Below, piece by piece: positions 1 to 10,066 of a DNA stretch of 64,000 bases. The stretch is from Peribacillus tepidiphilus (GTDB lineage Bacteria > Bacillota > Bacilli > Bacillales > DSM-1321): positions 1 through 64,000 of the forward strand of contig NZ_WIAQ01000016.1 of NCBI RefSeq assembly GCF_009466385.1, given 5' to 3'. The first letter of the stretch is position 1, and each line of letters starts with the position of its first letter. Under the pieces are notes generated by a model. The model worked only from the letters and a program-made list of their open reading frames with translations, had not been told where the DNA came from and did no database searches. The position numbers were made by a program, and so were the translations under genes.

Positions 1-126
1 CTTCTCTCCCTTTGGTTTCTATTGTTGGCAACTTTAGATTATCAAAGAGAGAGAAGAAGGTGTTATTTTTTAATCATTTTTTGTGAATTATCTGAGCCCT
101 TGAGATGATAAGCATGACCACCACAT

Positions 127-414
127 TTAGTATAGAGCCACTTTTTGCCATCGATAATCATGAACTTTGTTGGTGAGCTGACCACAGTCAGGACAAGGAT
201 GTGGCTTTCGCTCCATTTCCACATAGAGGAGGATTTCCCCTTTACGCTCCTCCATTTTTATCACCTGACAGTCTTTTAATCCTGGGATATTCATGATAGA
301 ATTCATAGTACACGCAACTCCATTCTTTTTACTTGTTTCTGGACAATTCAAGTATAAAAGAATGACGGGGTTGCGTGTCTTTTTTTGACCAAAATTGTAT
401 GAAAACCCCAACAT
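127..414 (-). pseudogene. ISL3-family transposase, N-terminal remnant
   Basis: The frame encodes about 95 residues. From an internal Met (about base 306) it reads like the start of an ISL3-type transposase: a short N-terminal segment, then a CPDC zinc-finger half and an HDYRWQK motif, which sit ahead of the DDE domain in that family. The reading stops right after HDYRWQK, and no DDE domain follows in bases 1-126. A short similar string, ACATTTAKTATAGAGCC, occurs at both edges (about 123 and 411). This looks like an internally deleted insertion-sequence remnant with no activity. The family call rests on residue patterns only. Confidence 0.6.
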
Positions 415-432
415 TTATTATAGAGCCGCAAA

Positions 433-470
433 AAGAAAAGCCCTGCAGAGATTTCTCTCCACAGAGCTTT
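433..470 (-). terminator. Rho-independent terminator of the S-layer gene
   Basis: An imperfect inverted repeat (AAAGCCCTGCAGAGA against TCTCTCCACAGAGCTTT) lies just beyond the S-layer stop codon. On the minus strand it is followed by a T-rich run (TTTTCTTTTT). Confidence 0.7.
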
Positions 471-495
471 CAGGTACCGTTCCATAAAGGTTAAA

Positions 496-3400
496 TTATT
501 GAACAGTTATAGTAACATCTTTAGTTTCATTAATACCATCTTTTGTAAATGTAATTGTTAGAGTAGCTGTACCAGCCTTAGCATTAGCAGGAGTAACAGC
601 ATCAGCAGCTAATGTAATTGCTCCTGTACCAGCATCAACTGATAAGATAGAATCCGCATTAGTTTTAACAGCAATTGCCTTTATAACTGTTGCGTCAACA
701 TTTGCTACTTCAGCAGCTTTTAAGAATAAAGCTGCATTTACTGCATCACCTGCATTACCAGTAGCAGTATAAGTTTTATTTTCATAACGAGCAAGCTCAG
801 CATCAACTGCAGTTTGAGCAGCATCAGCATTGTAGTTACCTTCAATAACAAATGATTTTTCCACACCATTTACAGTAGCGACTACAGATGCTGATTCACC
901 TACGTTTAAGTCTGCAACAGTTGCAGTTGGTTTATTATTGTTAGTAATTACTACGTCAAATGCTTTTGATGGTGTAACTGTCAACTTAATTTCTGATAGA
1001 TAAGTTGTAGCTGCAGCATCCTCAATAAGAGTTACTACTCCATAACTATCAACTACTGCGAAATCTACCAAATCGCTAATTGTAGTTTGTGCATAACCAG
1101 AAGTCACTTTTGAAACTTCTTTAATTTCATCAAATTCAGCTTTCGTATCAACATCAGTTGAATTTGTTGATTCATCAACTACCTTTAGAGCAGTAACTGT
1201 TGGTTTAACTTTAGAAACAGTCACTTCTTGAGCAAATTTTTGACCAGTTGCGTTAATAGTAACTGTTACATTTGCTTTGTGCTCTTTAGCATCTGTTGCA
1301 TAAGGAACATCATTTCCGTTCATTTCAAATGTACCAGCATTATAATCTAAGTATGAAGGTGCATCTACAGTGAATTCACTATTAGAAAGTTGTACTTTTG
1401 TTCCGTCATCTAATATACCATAAACTTTTAATGTTTTATCGTAAGCAGGGCTATTACCCAAGCCTGCACCAACTTCATCAAAAACATTTCCGATTGTGTC
1501 TACTTGATAAGATACATATTCTTTACCATCAGTTACACGGAAAGTTACAGATTTTTCGCTGCCTGAAAGTACTTTATTATTAACTACATCTTTGATTGAA
1601 ATTGTTACTTTTTCAGTACCTACTGCCAAAGCATCAACTTCATTTGTATTTACAAGGGCAATTGCACCTGCATTTACTTTTTCTTCAGTAATTACTAATG
1701 AATAATCTGAAGCAAATAGAGCAGTTTTTTGTGCTGTAGTCAATTCACGCTCATATTGGTCAATGATTTTTACATTAGCAGGAGTAATCGCTTGATTAGC
1801 TGCATTTGTTAATACAGTTGTTTTAATCGCAGAAGTTACTCCTTCTACACGTACAGGTTTTGCTGCTGCTTTAACTTGGATGTTAGCAATAGTAGATTTT
1901 CCAGTTGAAGAAACTGCTACTAAAGATAAATATCCTTCTGAAACATTACCCGCAGCAACTTCTACACCTAGTTTACCGTCAACAGTTTTAACAGTTGCTC
2001 CAGTAGCACCTGATACTTTAATACCTCTAGTTGCGTCAGTTACAACTTTTTCATCAGTAACTAGGTTACCTTGTTTATCTAGTACTTGAATTGGAACAAA
2101 TAATTTTTCACCAGCAACAACTAGGCTAGGTACTTCAAATGTAACTGTATCAGTACGTTGACTCTCCTCAACTTTCACTGTATAAGAAGCATTTTTACCA
2201 GTAGCAGTAGAGATGATCATTACAGTTGATTCACCAGCTTTTGGTGTGCCAGTTACTTTTAATGCTGTAACGTCTTTACCATTAACTTTGATTGTTTCAA
2301 AATCAGTTGAAACGTTCGCTACTAAAGCATTTGTTTGGTTTACAATCACAGCATTTTGTGCATCAAGAGCTGCTTCATTTACTACTTTACCGTACTGATC
2401 TTTACCTTCAACCAATAAGTAGAATGCATCTTTAGATAAGTCTGTAGTCTCAGTTAAAGCTTTTCCGTCTTTATTATATAGACCGTTAATAGCAATCTCA
2501 GAAACTACAGATTTTGCAGATACTTTTACTGTTGAAGAAGCTGATTTTCCAGTATCAGCATGAACAAGAGTTAAAACGATTGAATCTCCTTCTTTAGCTG
2601 TGTTAGCAACTGGAATTGTTGCCACACCTTTTGAAGCAGTAACAGTACCATTAACAATTGTACCAGCTGCATTTACAGTTAAAGGAGTTGTAGCAGTAAT
2701 ATCTTCACCATATTGGTTAACAACTTTGTACCCAACAGTTACTGATGCTCCATTTGAAGCTAAAACTGCATTTTCACTTAGAATTTGAACAGATTCTACT
2801 CTTTCGTTAGTAACTGTTGTAGTTCCAGTTAATGCTGTTTCAGTTAATCCACTTACATTAACAGTGTAATCACCAGCTGTAAATTTACCTTCAAGTTCAA
2901 CAGTAGCTTCTGTTTTAGCGTCATTCCAAGCGATTGTTGCGTAGTTCACTTTTACAGAACCTTTTTTAACCTCAAAAGTTGCTTTTGTAGAGTCAACAGC
3001 TTTGTTGAATTTAACTTTTAAAGATTTAGAAGTAATCGCACTTACACTCTCAACCTTCGGAACTGCAATTTCCTCTAATTTCTTCTCAGCAGCTGCTTTT
3101 GCTGTTTCAACAACTGTAGCAGCTAATTCGTTTACGTGAGCTTTGATGCTGGATTCTACAGCTTTGTTTAGGTCAGCTTTTTGAGCTTCGTAAACTTTTT
3201 CTAGGTTTGCTTTAGCTTCTTTGATTTTAGCTTCGTCGTTTGTTGCAAGAGCTGCTTCTAATTCTTTTGCAGCCTTTTCTACATGCAATTCAAGAGCGTT
3301 GAATGCTTTTATGTAGTTTAACGCACGGCCAAGTAAGTAATTTTTACGAACTTTGTCTAGGTCAGCTAATAGAGCAGCTTTTTCTTTTGCAGGAGCGTAT

Positions 3401-3660
3401 TTATTAACAACGCTTACTGCATATTTGTATTGAGCTTCCCCTTTTTTGTATGCAGCGTATACTACAGCTTGATCCACCATTTCGCCAGTAGCAACGAATG
3501 GCTTGCTATAAGCATACATTGCATTGTACATGACAGTTTTTGCTCTAGAAACTTCAGCTTTTACGTTTGGAGCAGCCTCAGACTGAGTTGGAGCAACTGC
3601 TACAAAACCAGAAGCAGCGATCGCAGAAGCAGTAGCGATTTTAATTGCTTTCTTCTTCAT
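496..3660 (-). CDS. S-layer-like surface protein, SLH-less (SbsC-like organisation)
   Basis: A secreted protein of about 1,054 residues. The chosen start (MKKKAIKIATAS) has a good ribosome binding site, AAGGGAG, about 11 bases upstream; an upstream in-frame start would add 17 residues without one. A signal peptide ends near SEAAP. Residues of about 30-200 are Lys/Ala/Glu-rich and helical, with no SLH motifs. This resembles the cell-wall-polymer-binding N-terminus of Geobacillus SbsC-type S-layer proteins. The rest is a chain of beta-rich Ig-like modules rich in Thr, Val and Ala and lacking Cys. It is probably the main surface-array protein, anchored non-covalently to a secondary wall polymer; that role is inferred. 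It has its own promoter, long leader and terminator, as expected for a monocistronic, strongly expressed gene. Confidence 0.8.
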   Translation of the reverse strand: MKKKAIKIATASAIAASGFVAVAPTQSEAAPNVKAEVSRAKTVMYNAMYAYSKPFVATGEMVDQAVVYAAYKKGEAQYKYAVSVVNKYAPAKEKAALLADLDKVRKNYLLGRALNYIKAFNALELHVEKAAKELEAALATNDEAKIKEAKANLEKVYEAQKADLNKAVESSIKAHVNELAATVVETAKAAAEKKLEEIAVPKVESVSAITSKSLKVKFNKAVDSTKATFEVKKGSVKVNYATIAWNDAKTEATVELEGKFTAGDYTVNVSGLTETALTGTTTVTNERVESVQILSENAVLASNGASVTVGYKVVNQYGEDITATTPLTVNAAGTIVNGTVTASKGVATIPVANTAKEGDSIVLTLVHADTGKSASSTVKVSAKSVVSEIAINGLYNKDGKALTETTDLSKDAFYLLVEGKDQYGKVVNEAALDAQNAVIVNQTNALVANVSTDFETIKVNGKDVTALKVTGTPKAGESTVMIISTATGKNASYTVKVEESQRTDTVTFEVPSLVVAGEKLFVPIQVLDKQGNLVTDEKVVTDATRGIKVSGATGATVKTVDGKLGVEVAAGNVSEGYLSLVAVSSTGKSTIANIQVKAAAKPVRVEGVTSAIKTTVLTNAANQAITPANVKIIDQYERELTTAQKTALFASDYSLVITEEKVNAGAIALVNTNEVDALAVGTEKVTISIKDVVNNKVLSGSEKSVTFRVTDGKEYVSYQVDTIGNVFDEVGAGLGNSPAYDKTLKVYGILDDGTKVQLSNSEFTVDAPSYLDYNAGTFEMNGNDVPYATDAKEHKANVTVTINATGQKFAQEVTVSKVKPTVTALKVVDESTNSTDVDTKAEFDEIKEVSKVTSGYAQTTISDLVDFAVVDSYGVVTLIEDAAATTYLSEIKLTVTPSKAFDVVITNNNKPTATVADLNVGESASVVATVNGVEKSFVIEGNYNADAAQTAVDAELARYENKTYTATGNAGDAVNAALFLKAAEVANVDATVIKAIAVKTNADSILSVDAGTGAITLAADAVTPANAKAGTATLTITFTKDGINETKDVTITVQ

Positions 3661-3750
3661 AAGTTTGTAATCTCCCTTCATATTTAAAGTAGTCGGTCGA
3701 AAGTTTGACATGAAACATCAACATTTCGACAACTAACAAACTTAACGACT

Positions 3751-3779
3751 ATTATACTAGTAATTTGAGGAAATAACAA
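3751..3779 (-). promoter_or_regulatory. SigA-type promoter of the S-layer gene
   Basis: Read on the minus strand, TTGTTA (3779-3774), a 17-base spacer and a perfect TATAAT (3756-3751). The predicted start near 3744 gives a leader of about 84 bases before the S-layer ATG. The rest of the gap up to 4345 (about 570 bp) is very AT-rich, and I see no gene or strong structure in it. Confidence 0.65.
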
Positions 3780-4345
3780 CCTGCTATTGTATATTTTTCT
3801 ATTTACTAGTCATTAAGCCATAGTTATATCATTGAAATTGGAAGTTCCAATTCCTTCTTGCAATACCTATTTTATTATAAAATTCTTGTAAATTCTAGCT
3901 TTTTTACTCAAAATTTTCTAGTTATTCCTTTGAAATAGTTTCCAATTTTGGATTAGTAATCAAATATTTTTCTGTTTTTGGTATTTTAATGGAATAACTT
4001 TCAATAAAAGCACTTTAACATACTATTCTTGCTTGTGGGTAATTATGACAAAACATAAAAATAAAGTCCTAATTGAATAAACCTATAAATTTTGAAGAAA
4101 TATCAATTTTTATTACAAACTGTCAATACATCTTCCACTCCTACAATAAAAAACAGAGAAAAACTCCTCGAAAGTATTAAAGTAGACCTATTTCATTTCC
4201 TTTTTTATTTCACTCTCATTACCTACTCTTATCCATACCCTAAGAAATGGACATTTTCCCTATATAAACAACATCCGGAAATTACTATAATGAGAAATAT
4301 GTAGAATGCGAAATATTTACATTTTTTCTAGTTAGGAGGATCTGA

Positions 4346-6820
4346 ATGAAACGAAGGCATTTTTTGTTGGCAGCTTTTTTGCTTGCTTTCTTATTCAGTA
4401 CAGAAAGCTCTACAGCAAATGCAGCAACCATTAAACAAACCGAAACCTATTTAAAGTACGCTGAGGCAGGCAGCAAGAAATTAGCTGTCCAAATTACGTA
4501 CAAGGGAAATCCAGCTCTTAAAGAACCAGATAATAAAACGTTTGTTACTACAAGAGACTACTTAAATAAGACGAAGGCTGCAGTTAAAACATTAAGCAAA
4601 ACAACCCAAATTAAATACAGTGTCAGAATAAAAAATGTGGAAACCATTCTGATCAAAACCACTGCCTTTCGCGGGGCTGTCTATTCTTCCAGAGATTTAG
4701 CAGCTGATCTGAAAATCTTTAATACGGAATATAAACTTAATCCATGGTCTGACAAAACGAAAAAAGCGTACGATACACTGATTCAGCAAATTATTCAATC
4801 GGACTTAGCTTATCGAAAGGTGTACGACAGTGCGGCAAGAACAGCCTTTTATACGAAGTATTTAAGGCCTGCTCAAGCCGCTGCCACTCCTTATACAAAA
4901 AATATCCTTCCTATAAAGAAGGAAATCGATGCGGTTACGAAAGAAATGATCGCATTAGAGGCTGCGGTAAAAAATCATACTGCGCAGGCTGAGATCGATC
5001 GTCTAACTCAAAGTATTCAAGCAAAATTACTTGTTCTCAAACATCCAGCAACAGTAGCGAGCATAAAACAAAGACTTTTCCATTTAAAGGATGGATATCA
5101 AGTCCTTGCTCAAGCTTCTTTAAACGACTCGATTACCGTGTCTGATATGGCGGTTGACGAAGCAAATGGATATTTGTATGTGATCTCTGAGCATGAAAAT
5201 CGACTCTATATCTACTCGACAAAAAATTTAGCTCTCGTTAAAGAGATGATTGTTCAAAAGCCAGTTGATCTTGAATTGTATGAAGGAAAGCTGTATGTCG
5301 CTGCAAACCCTACACTAGTCATTAATCCAAAAGCACTTTCAGCTCAGCCTGAAACACTTCGGATCTACAATGCTAAAAATTTTATCGTCCATAAAAATCA
5401 TATTTATTATTTGCTTGATGAGACATGGTCGAAGATTCATGATTACAATCTGTCAACAAAATACACAACCTTGATCGAAAAGCCTGGGGCTCCATTCTTA
5501 GATTATGAGTTTGCAGGCGCTGCAATGGGCATTGACCGAGTAAAGGACATTTTATATCTTGGTGACCACCGTCTGACTGCCATCGATCTTAAAACGAATA
5601 CCATTCTTTCTCGCGATAACTACGATCATGATTTTGGCGGAGGTCCGTTATTTTATGAAAATGGAAGCGTGTTTTTCTCAAGCATGCGTTTTAATGCTTC
5701 TGATTTAACCAAAATGGAAGGAACATACCCAGCTGGATATCCAAGAGATGTGATAGCAGTCAAAGGAAATTATGTATTTAGCCCAAAGGCTGTTTTCAAT
5801 CGAAATACCTTTACGAAAGTTCGAGATCTTCCTTTAGAATCAGACCGAATCGTCATTGATTCTGGAATGAATATTTATGGTTTTAACTGGGCAGATCGTA
5901 AAATAACAAAAATGAAAGTAAATATCCTCCCTTTAGAGGAGTCTGATATTCAAACAGCGCCAAACCAGCTTGTGTTTAAGAACAACCTAACGGATTGGGT
6001 GTATGATGAAAGCAACGATAAAATTTACGGGATTTCAAGAGCAGCGAATAAGCTTTTTTATATAAACGCAAAGACGTTACAGGTTGAAAAAGAAGTAATC
6101 ATTGGATCAGAGCCAACAGATATTGAGATGTATGGAGATCAAATTTATGTTGGCTTGTTAGGTGCTCATAAAATTGCGGTTGCGTCAAAAAATCCAGCTA
6201 GTCCTGTATCGTACATTTACACAGCAACGACTCCAGGACTCATCGAGATTGCCAGTGATAAAATCTTCTATCGTTCAAATGGCTATAACGATTATCATGA
6301 CCAAATTTATATGTACGATCGAGCAACGAGAAAATCCGAACTGCTTTTCAGCAAGATTCAAAACCCAAATCAATATACCATTCAAAATACAATGGAAGCT
6401 GATTTTAAACTGGATCCGAATGGGCCGATCCTCTATGTGAATGATAATCACGGCCAATACATCTATTCTATCCGTACGGATACTTTAGAGGTCATCAAGC
6501 AATCACCGAGGGATGTTTTTAAGGGGAATGGAGAACTGTTTGTTGATGAATACGGTTTGTATTATTCAACGCATTTCGCTCCGAAGGATTATTGGGATGC
6601 TATTGAAGCAAAATTTAATAGCCCTGTGATTCAAGTGGGCAAGGAGTATATTTTTACCCAAAATGCCCTATATGAAAAATCCACACTCACAAGGGTAGCC
6701 GATTTAAAAGAAAATTGGCATTCAGCCTATATCAATGCGCAAAACGAAGTCTTCTTACTAAACGAGGAGCAGAAGCTTCTTAAAAAATTTACGTCTGTTG
6801 AAGAAGTGCCCAAACAGTAG
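4346..6820 (+). CDS. Secreted protein with helical N-terminus and propeller-like repeats
   Basis: An 824-residue protein with a clear signal peptide (MKRRHF, hydrophobic core, then TANAA). An AGGAGG site lies just upstream of the ATG. Residues of about 27-250 are Lys/Ala-rich and mostly helical, like the wall-binding part of the neighbouring S-layer protein. From about residue 270 on, short blade-like repeats occur (DEANGYLYVISE, YEGKLYVAAN, DESNDKIYGISR, YGDQIYVGLLG), typical of YVTN or NHL-type beta-propellers, in two blocks separated by about 280 residues. I do not recognise an enzyme active site. Position beside the S-layer gene suggests a surface-attached protein. The function is unknown. 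Confidence 0.7.
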   Translation: MKRRHFLLAAFLLAFLFSTESSTANAATIKQTETYLKYAEAGSKKLAVQITYKGNPALKEPDNKTFVTTRDYLNKTKAAVKTLSKTTQIKYSVRIKNVETILIKTTAFRGAVYSSRDLAADLKIFNTEYKLNPWSDKTKKAYDTLIQQIIQSDLAYRKVYDSAARTAFYTKYLRPAQAAATPYTKNILPIKKEIDAVTKEMIALEAAVKNHTAQAEIDRLTQSIQAKLLVLKHPATVASIKQRLFHLKDGYQVLAQASLNDSITVSDMAVDEANGYLYVISEHENRLYIYSTKNLALVKEMIVQKPVDLELYEGKLYVAANPTLVINPKALSAQPETLRIYNAKNFIVHKNHIYYLLDETWSKIHDYNLSTKYTTLIEKPGAPFLDYEFAGAAMGIDRVKDILYLGDHRLTAIDLKTNTILSRDNYDHDFGGGPLFYENGSVFFSSMRFNASDLTKMEGTYPAGYPRDVIAVKGNYVFSPKAVFNRNTFTKVRDLPLESDRIVIDSGMNIYGFNWADRKITKMKVNILPLEESDIQTAPNQLVFKNNLTDWVYDESNDKIYGISRAANKLFYINAKTLQVEKEVIIGSEPTDIEMYGDQIYVGLLGAHKIAVASKNPASPVSYIYTATTPGLIEIASDKIFYRSNGYNDYHDQIYMYDRATRKSELLFSKIQNPNQYTIQNTMEADFKLDPNGPILYVNDNHGQYIYSIRTDTLEVIKQSPRDVFKGNGELFVDEYGLYYSTHFAPKDYWDAIEAKFNSPVIQVGKEYIFTQNALYEKSTLTRVADLKENWHSAYINAQNEVFLLNEEQKLLKKFTSVEEVPKQ

Positions 6821-6845
6821 GCAGGCAGAACTTCCATGAAAAAAA

Positions 6846-6877
6846 CTCAGGTACCGAACAGTTATTCGGTACCTGAG
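6846..6877. terminator. Bidirectional terminator between convergent genes
   Basis: A perfect 13-bp stem (CTCAGGTACCGAA with TTCGGTACCTGAG, 6-base loop) is flanked by A6 on the left and T7 on the right, so it can end transcription from both sides. Confidence 0.9.
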
Positions 6878-6882
6878 TTTTT

Positions 6883-9800
6883 TCATTCTGCTTCCCAGAA
6901 GCTATATGCATACTCGTTTCCTAGTTCATCTTCATATACGATGACGTAAAAGAGATCGTTGAGATCCGGTTTCGTATAAGTAAATTGGTTTTTTCCTTTC
7001 TTTAAAGAAATTTCCTTTTCATCAAAATAGTCACTATACGGATCTTCTGAAATATAAATGTACGCTTTCACCGGCTGTGCCACGTCAAAATGGAAAATGA
7101 CTTGTTTATTGTAGTACTCATCTTCATCAGAAGGGACAAACTCCATATTATGTGAAGTCAGCCATGATGGGTCCTCTTCATTGTTCATATTCCCGCTAAC
7201 TATTGTTTCTTTCCCTGTTGAGCTTTTGGCTGTGATCACATATTGGAAGGAGGTCTGATATACAGAATATCCGTCATCATCCGAACCATCCCATGTGAAC
7301 GATTGAATGCCTTCCTGCATCGGAACGTTGTCTAAAACCGTCTTAATAGGAGTACCGGAATCGTCCAGAATTTTTACTGAAACATTCGCCGGGATCGACA
7401 GCCGGAAAAACACTTCAGCCGCGATTTCTTCTCCTTGATAGAAAGCTACTACAGAGGGATAAGCTATTTCTACAGTTGTAAAGTTCGCAAGGATGCTGCC
7501 CGTATAGGTGTAAGTCAGACCATAGGAATCTGTAACCGTAATGTTAAATTGATACGTTCCATCCTCTACGTCATTTCCATTAAGGTCTTTGCCATCCCAC
7601 CGTACTGTTTGAGCGCCTTTTGACTTCGGTACATTTTCTTGCAGGGTTTTAATGACAGCACTGTCTTTGTATATTTGTACGGTCACAGCTCCCGCTTTTG
7701 TCAATGTATACGGAATGGACAATTCATTTTTGGTTTTAAAATTCAGGCTGTTAATCGATTGTATAACCGGGATTCTCCAATCCTGCAGGGAAATGGTTTT
7801 ACTTTTTAGGACCGTTTTGTTGCCAGCTGCATCTTTCAACTCTATAAGATATTGATAATTTCCTTCTTCTGCAAACTCGTTGCGGTCATTTTTTCCATCC
7901 CAGCTAAGTGTATAGCTTCCGGCTTTGATTGATTTTTCTCCAAGAAGCTTTTTAACCTTAATGCCTTGTTCTGTCGTTACATAGGCACTCATGAAAACCG
8001 TTTCTTTTGTTGCAATCTTCAAGCTGTTTCGTTCTGTTCCATTCATTTTAAAAATGTTCGAGTCTGTAGCTATGGTTCCTGTCGGAGCTTCGCTGTCTAC
8101 CTGTATAAGAATATGAGAAGATCTTTTTGCCTTCTTGCTATCTGTTACAGTAATGGTGAGTTTATAGGTTCCGTCAGCAACCCTTTTTCCACTGCTGTTT
8201 TTTCCGTCCCATGTAACAGAACGCTTTCCGCCAGCAATGGATAAATTGGAATAAAGAGTTTTTACAGGTTTTCCAGCTTGATCGTAAATCGCCGCCGATA
8301 CTTTGGCTGATTTATTCAGAATATATGGAATGACGATCTTTCCCTGAACAGCTGGTGAAAAGATTGTTGAGCTGCTTGAAAACGCTACGGAAGGTGTTAC
8401 TTGATCTACTACTTTTATATTCATCGTCTTATAGACTGTTTCGCCGCCCGCTGCAACCTTTGCCAGTATTCTATAGGTCCCAGTCGAAGCAAACATTCCA
8501 TTATCCAGTTTCCCATCCCAAACGGCTGAGAACTTTCCGCCACTCCATTTTTTATCAGAAACTACTTTTCGAAGCGTTGTTCCTTTGGAGTTCTGTACAT
8601 AAAGCGATATGGTCGTTCCGCTTGGTGCATTAAATGAGAAAGCGGTCCTGCTTGTGCCCGTAACCGTAAACGTACTGGAAGAGGAAACGATGTTTGAAAC
8701 AGGCGCTGGAGTATTCTGTAAAGCTTTATAGGCGTCAATTCTACCATACCCATAAAATGGATCCCAGCCTTTTGAACCTAAATCCACTACGGATTTTCTA
8801 AGAATCTCTTTTACTTGTGCTGGGGTTAAAAATGGATTCTTCGACAGTACGAGCGCCGATACTCCCGAAATAACGGGTGCAGCCATCGAGGTTCCACTCA
8901 TCAATCGATAAGTACTCCCGCTTACCGTTGAGTAAATATTTACCCCCGGTGCTGCAAAATCAATATACTCTCCATAATTCGAGAAATGTGTAATTCGATC
9001 GCTGCTATCTGTTGCACTAACACCGATTACATCAGGCAGAGCAGCAGGATATGTATATGCATTTGTATCGTCATTTCCTGCAGCAGCTACAAGCACTACC
9101 CCTTTTGTTTGTGCATAATGAGCTGCACTTTCCATTACGTAGCTATATGAATCCACACCTAGGCTTAAATTTATGACATCTGCCCCATGATCGGCAGCAT
9201 AATAGATTGCTTCTGCAATATCATATAATTCAGCATATTCCCCACTAAAAACGTTTATCGGCATAATCTTTACTCCCGGAGCGATTCCAGCTATGCCAAT
9301 TTTGTTCATACTCGCTGCAATAATTCCTGCAACATGGGTGCCGTGAACATCTGGCTGATAGGTATTGCTATTATTTACTGTATTATACGGATATACGATT
9401 TTTCCAGCTAAGTCGGGATGATTGGTTTGAACTCCTCCATCAATAACGGAAACCGTAATAGTAGATGCGCCTTTTGTAATATCCCAAGCTTTTGGTGCTT
9501 GAATTTTTCCTAAATACCATTGCTTTCCGTAGCTTGGATCGACTGGTGTATAGTTTTTTTCAATTATGTAATTGGGCTCTGCAAACTCTATTTGCTCATT
9601 TTTTATCAGTTCAGCTACTGTACTTTGCAAATTTTTTCCTTTTGGTACTATAACAAGTGAAAAATCTCCTTTTTCAATATGCGAAAGCTCTTTAACGCCA
9701 TACAATTGAAGAATTTCTGATTTTTCCCGATCAGATGTATCCTTTTTAAACTTTACAATCATTTCATTAGACACATGTTCTTGCTGCTGAAACAAACTAT

Positions 9801-9909
9801 TGGCCCGATATTTCGAAATTTTAGGCTTAAGCTGCTCCATAGCCGAAACTGTTGATTCTGCCGATAAAAAACAGACCAACATCAAAATTGCTAATAACGC
9901 TCCCCTCAT
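6883..9909 (-). CDS. Secreted subtilisin-family (S8) protease with five FlgD-type Ig repeats
   Basis: A 1,008-residue pre-pro-protease. The signal peptide covers about residues 1-23, and an I9-type propeptide about 45-118 (NEMIVKFKK ... FAEPNYIIEK). The catalytic domain spans about 130-400, with Asp157 (SVIDGG), His189 (DVHGTHVAG), oxyanion Asn279 (AAAGND) and Ser341 (SGTSMAAP), all intact. After about residue 410 come five repeats built round a WDGK-N/D-G-x(4-6)-G-x-Y motif, the pattern of FlgD_ig modules in many exported proteases, and then an acidic C-terminus. There are no SLH or LPXTG anchors. It likely degrades extracellular protein or matures wall proteins. It points toward the propeller gene and shares its terminator. 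Confidence 0.92.
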   Translation of the reverse strand: MRGALLAILMLVCFLSAESTVSAMEQLKPKISKYRANSLFQQQEHVSNEMIVKFKKDTSDREKSEILQLYGVKELSHIEKGDFSLVIVPKGKNLQSTVAELIKNEQIEFAEPNYIIEKNYTPVDPSYGKQWYLGKIQAPKAWDITKGASTITVSVIDGGVQTNHPDLAGKIVYPYNTVNNSNTYQPDVHGTHVAGIIAASMNKIGIAGIAPGVKIMPINVFSGEYAELYDIAEAIYYAADHGADVINLSLGVDSYSYVMESAAHYAQTKGVVLVAAAGNDDTNAYTYPAALPDVIGVSATDSSDRITHFSNYGEYIDFAAPGVNIYSTVSGSTYRLMSGTSMAAPVISGVSALVLSKNPFLTPAQVKEILRKSVVDLGSKGWDPFYGYGRIDAYKALQNTPAPVSNIVSSSSTFTVTGTSRTAFSFNAPSGTTISLYVQNSKGTTLRKVVSDKKWSGGKFSAVWDGKLDNGMFASTGTYRILAKVAAGGETVYKTMNIKVVDQVTPSVAFSSSSTIFSPAVQGKIVIPYILNKSAKVSAAIYDQAGKPVKTLYSNLSIAGGKRSVTWDGKNSSGKRVADGTYKLTITVTDSKKAKRSSHILIQVDSEAPTGTIATDSNIFKMNGTERNSLKIATKETVFMSAYVTTEQGIKVKKLLGEKSIKAGSYTLSWDGKNDRNEFAEEGNYQYLIELKDAAGNKTVLKSKTISLQDWRIPVIQSINSLNFKTKNELSIPYTLTKAGAVTVQIYKDSAVIKTLQENVPKSKGAQTVRWDGKDLNGNDVEDGTYQFNITVTDSYGLTYTYTGSILANFTTVEIAYPSVVAFYQGEEIAAEVFFRLSIPANVSVKILDDSGTPIKTVLDNVPMQEGIQSFTWDGSDDDGYSVYQTSFQYVITAKSSTGKETIVSGNMNNEEDPSWLTSHNMEFVPSDEDEYYNKQVIFHFDVAQPVKAYIYISEDPYSDYFDEKEISLKKGKNQFTYTKPDLNDLFYVIVYEDELGNEYAYSFWEAE

Positions 9910-10066
9910 ATCCTTCCCCTGCTTTCTTATAATAGATCTCTTATTTATATCGGTATGATTCTACCATTTATATTAGAAATATCTCTTAAATTAACAAAAT
10001 CAGCTTGGTTATGGTCCTTTCTTTCTGATAAAATAGTTTCAAAAGCTTGTAGAGAGGTGGAATAAT

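Noticed and set aside
4092-4304. 70-codon frame between the S-layer and propeller genes
   Set aside because: TTG start without a ribosome binding site in very AT-rich DNA.
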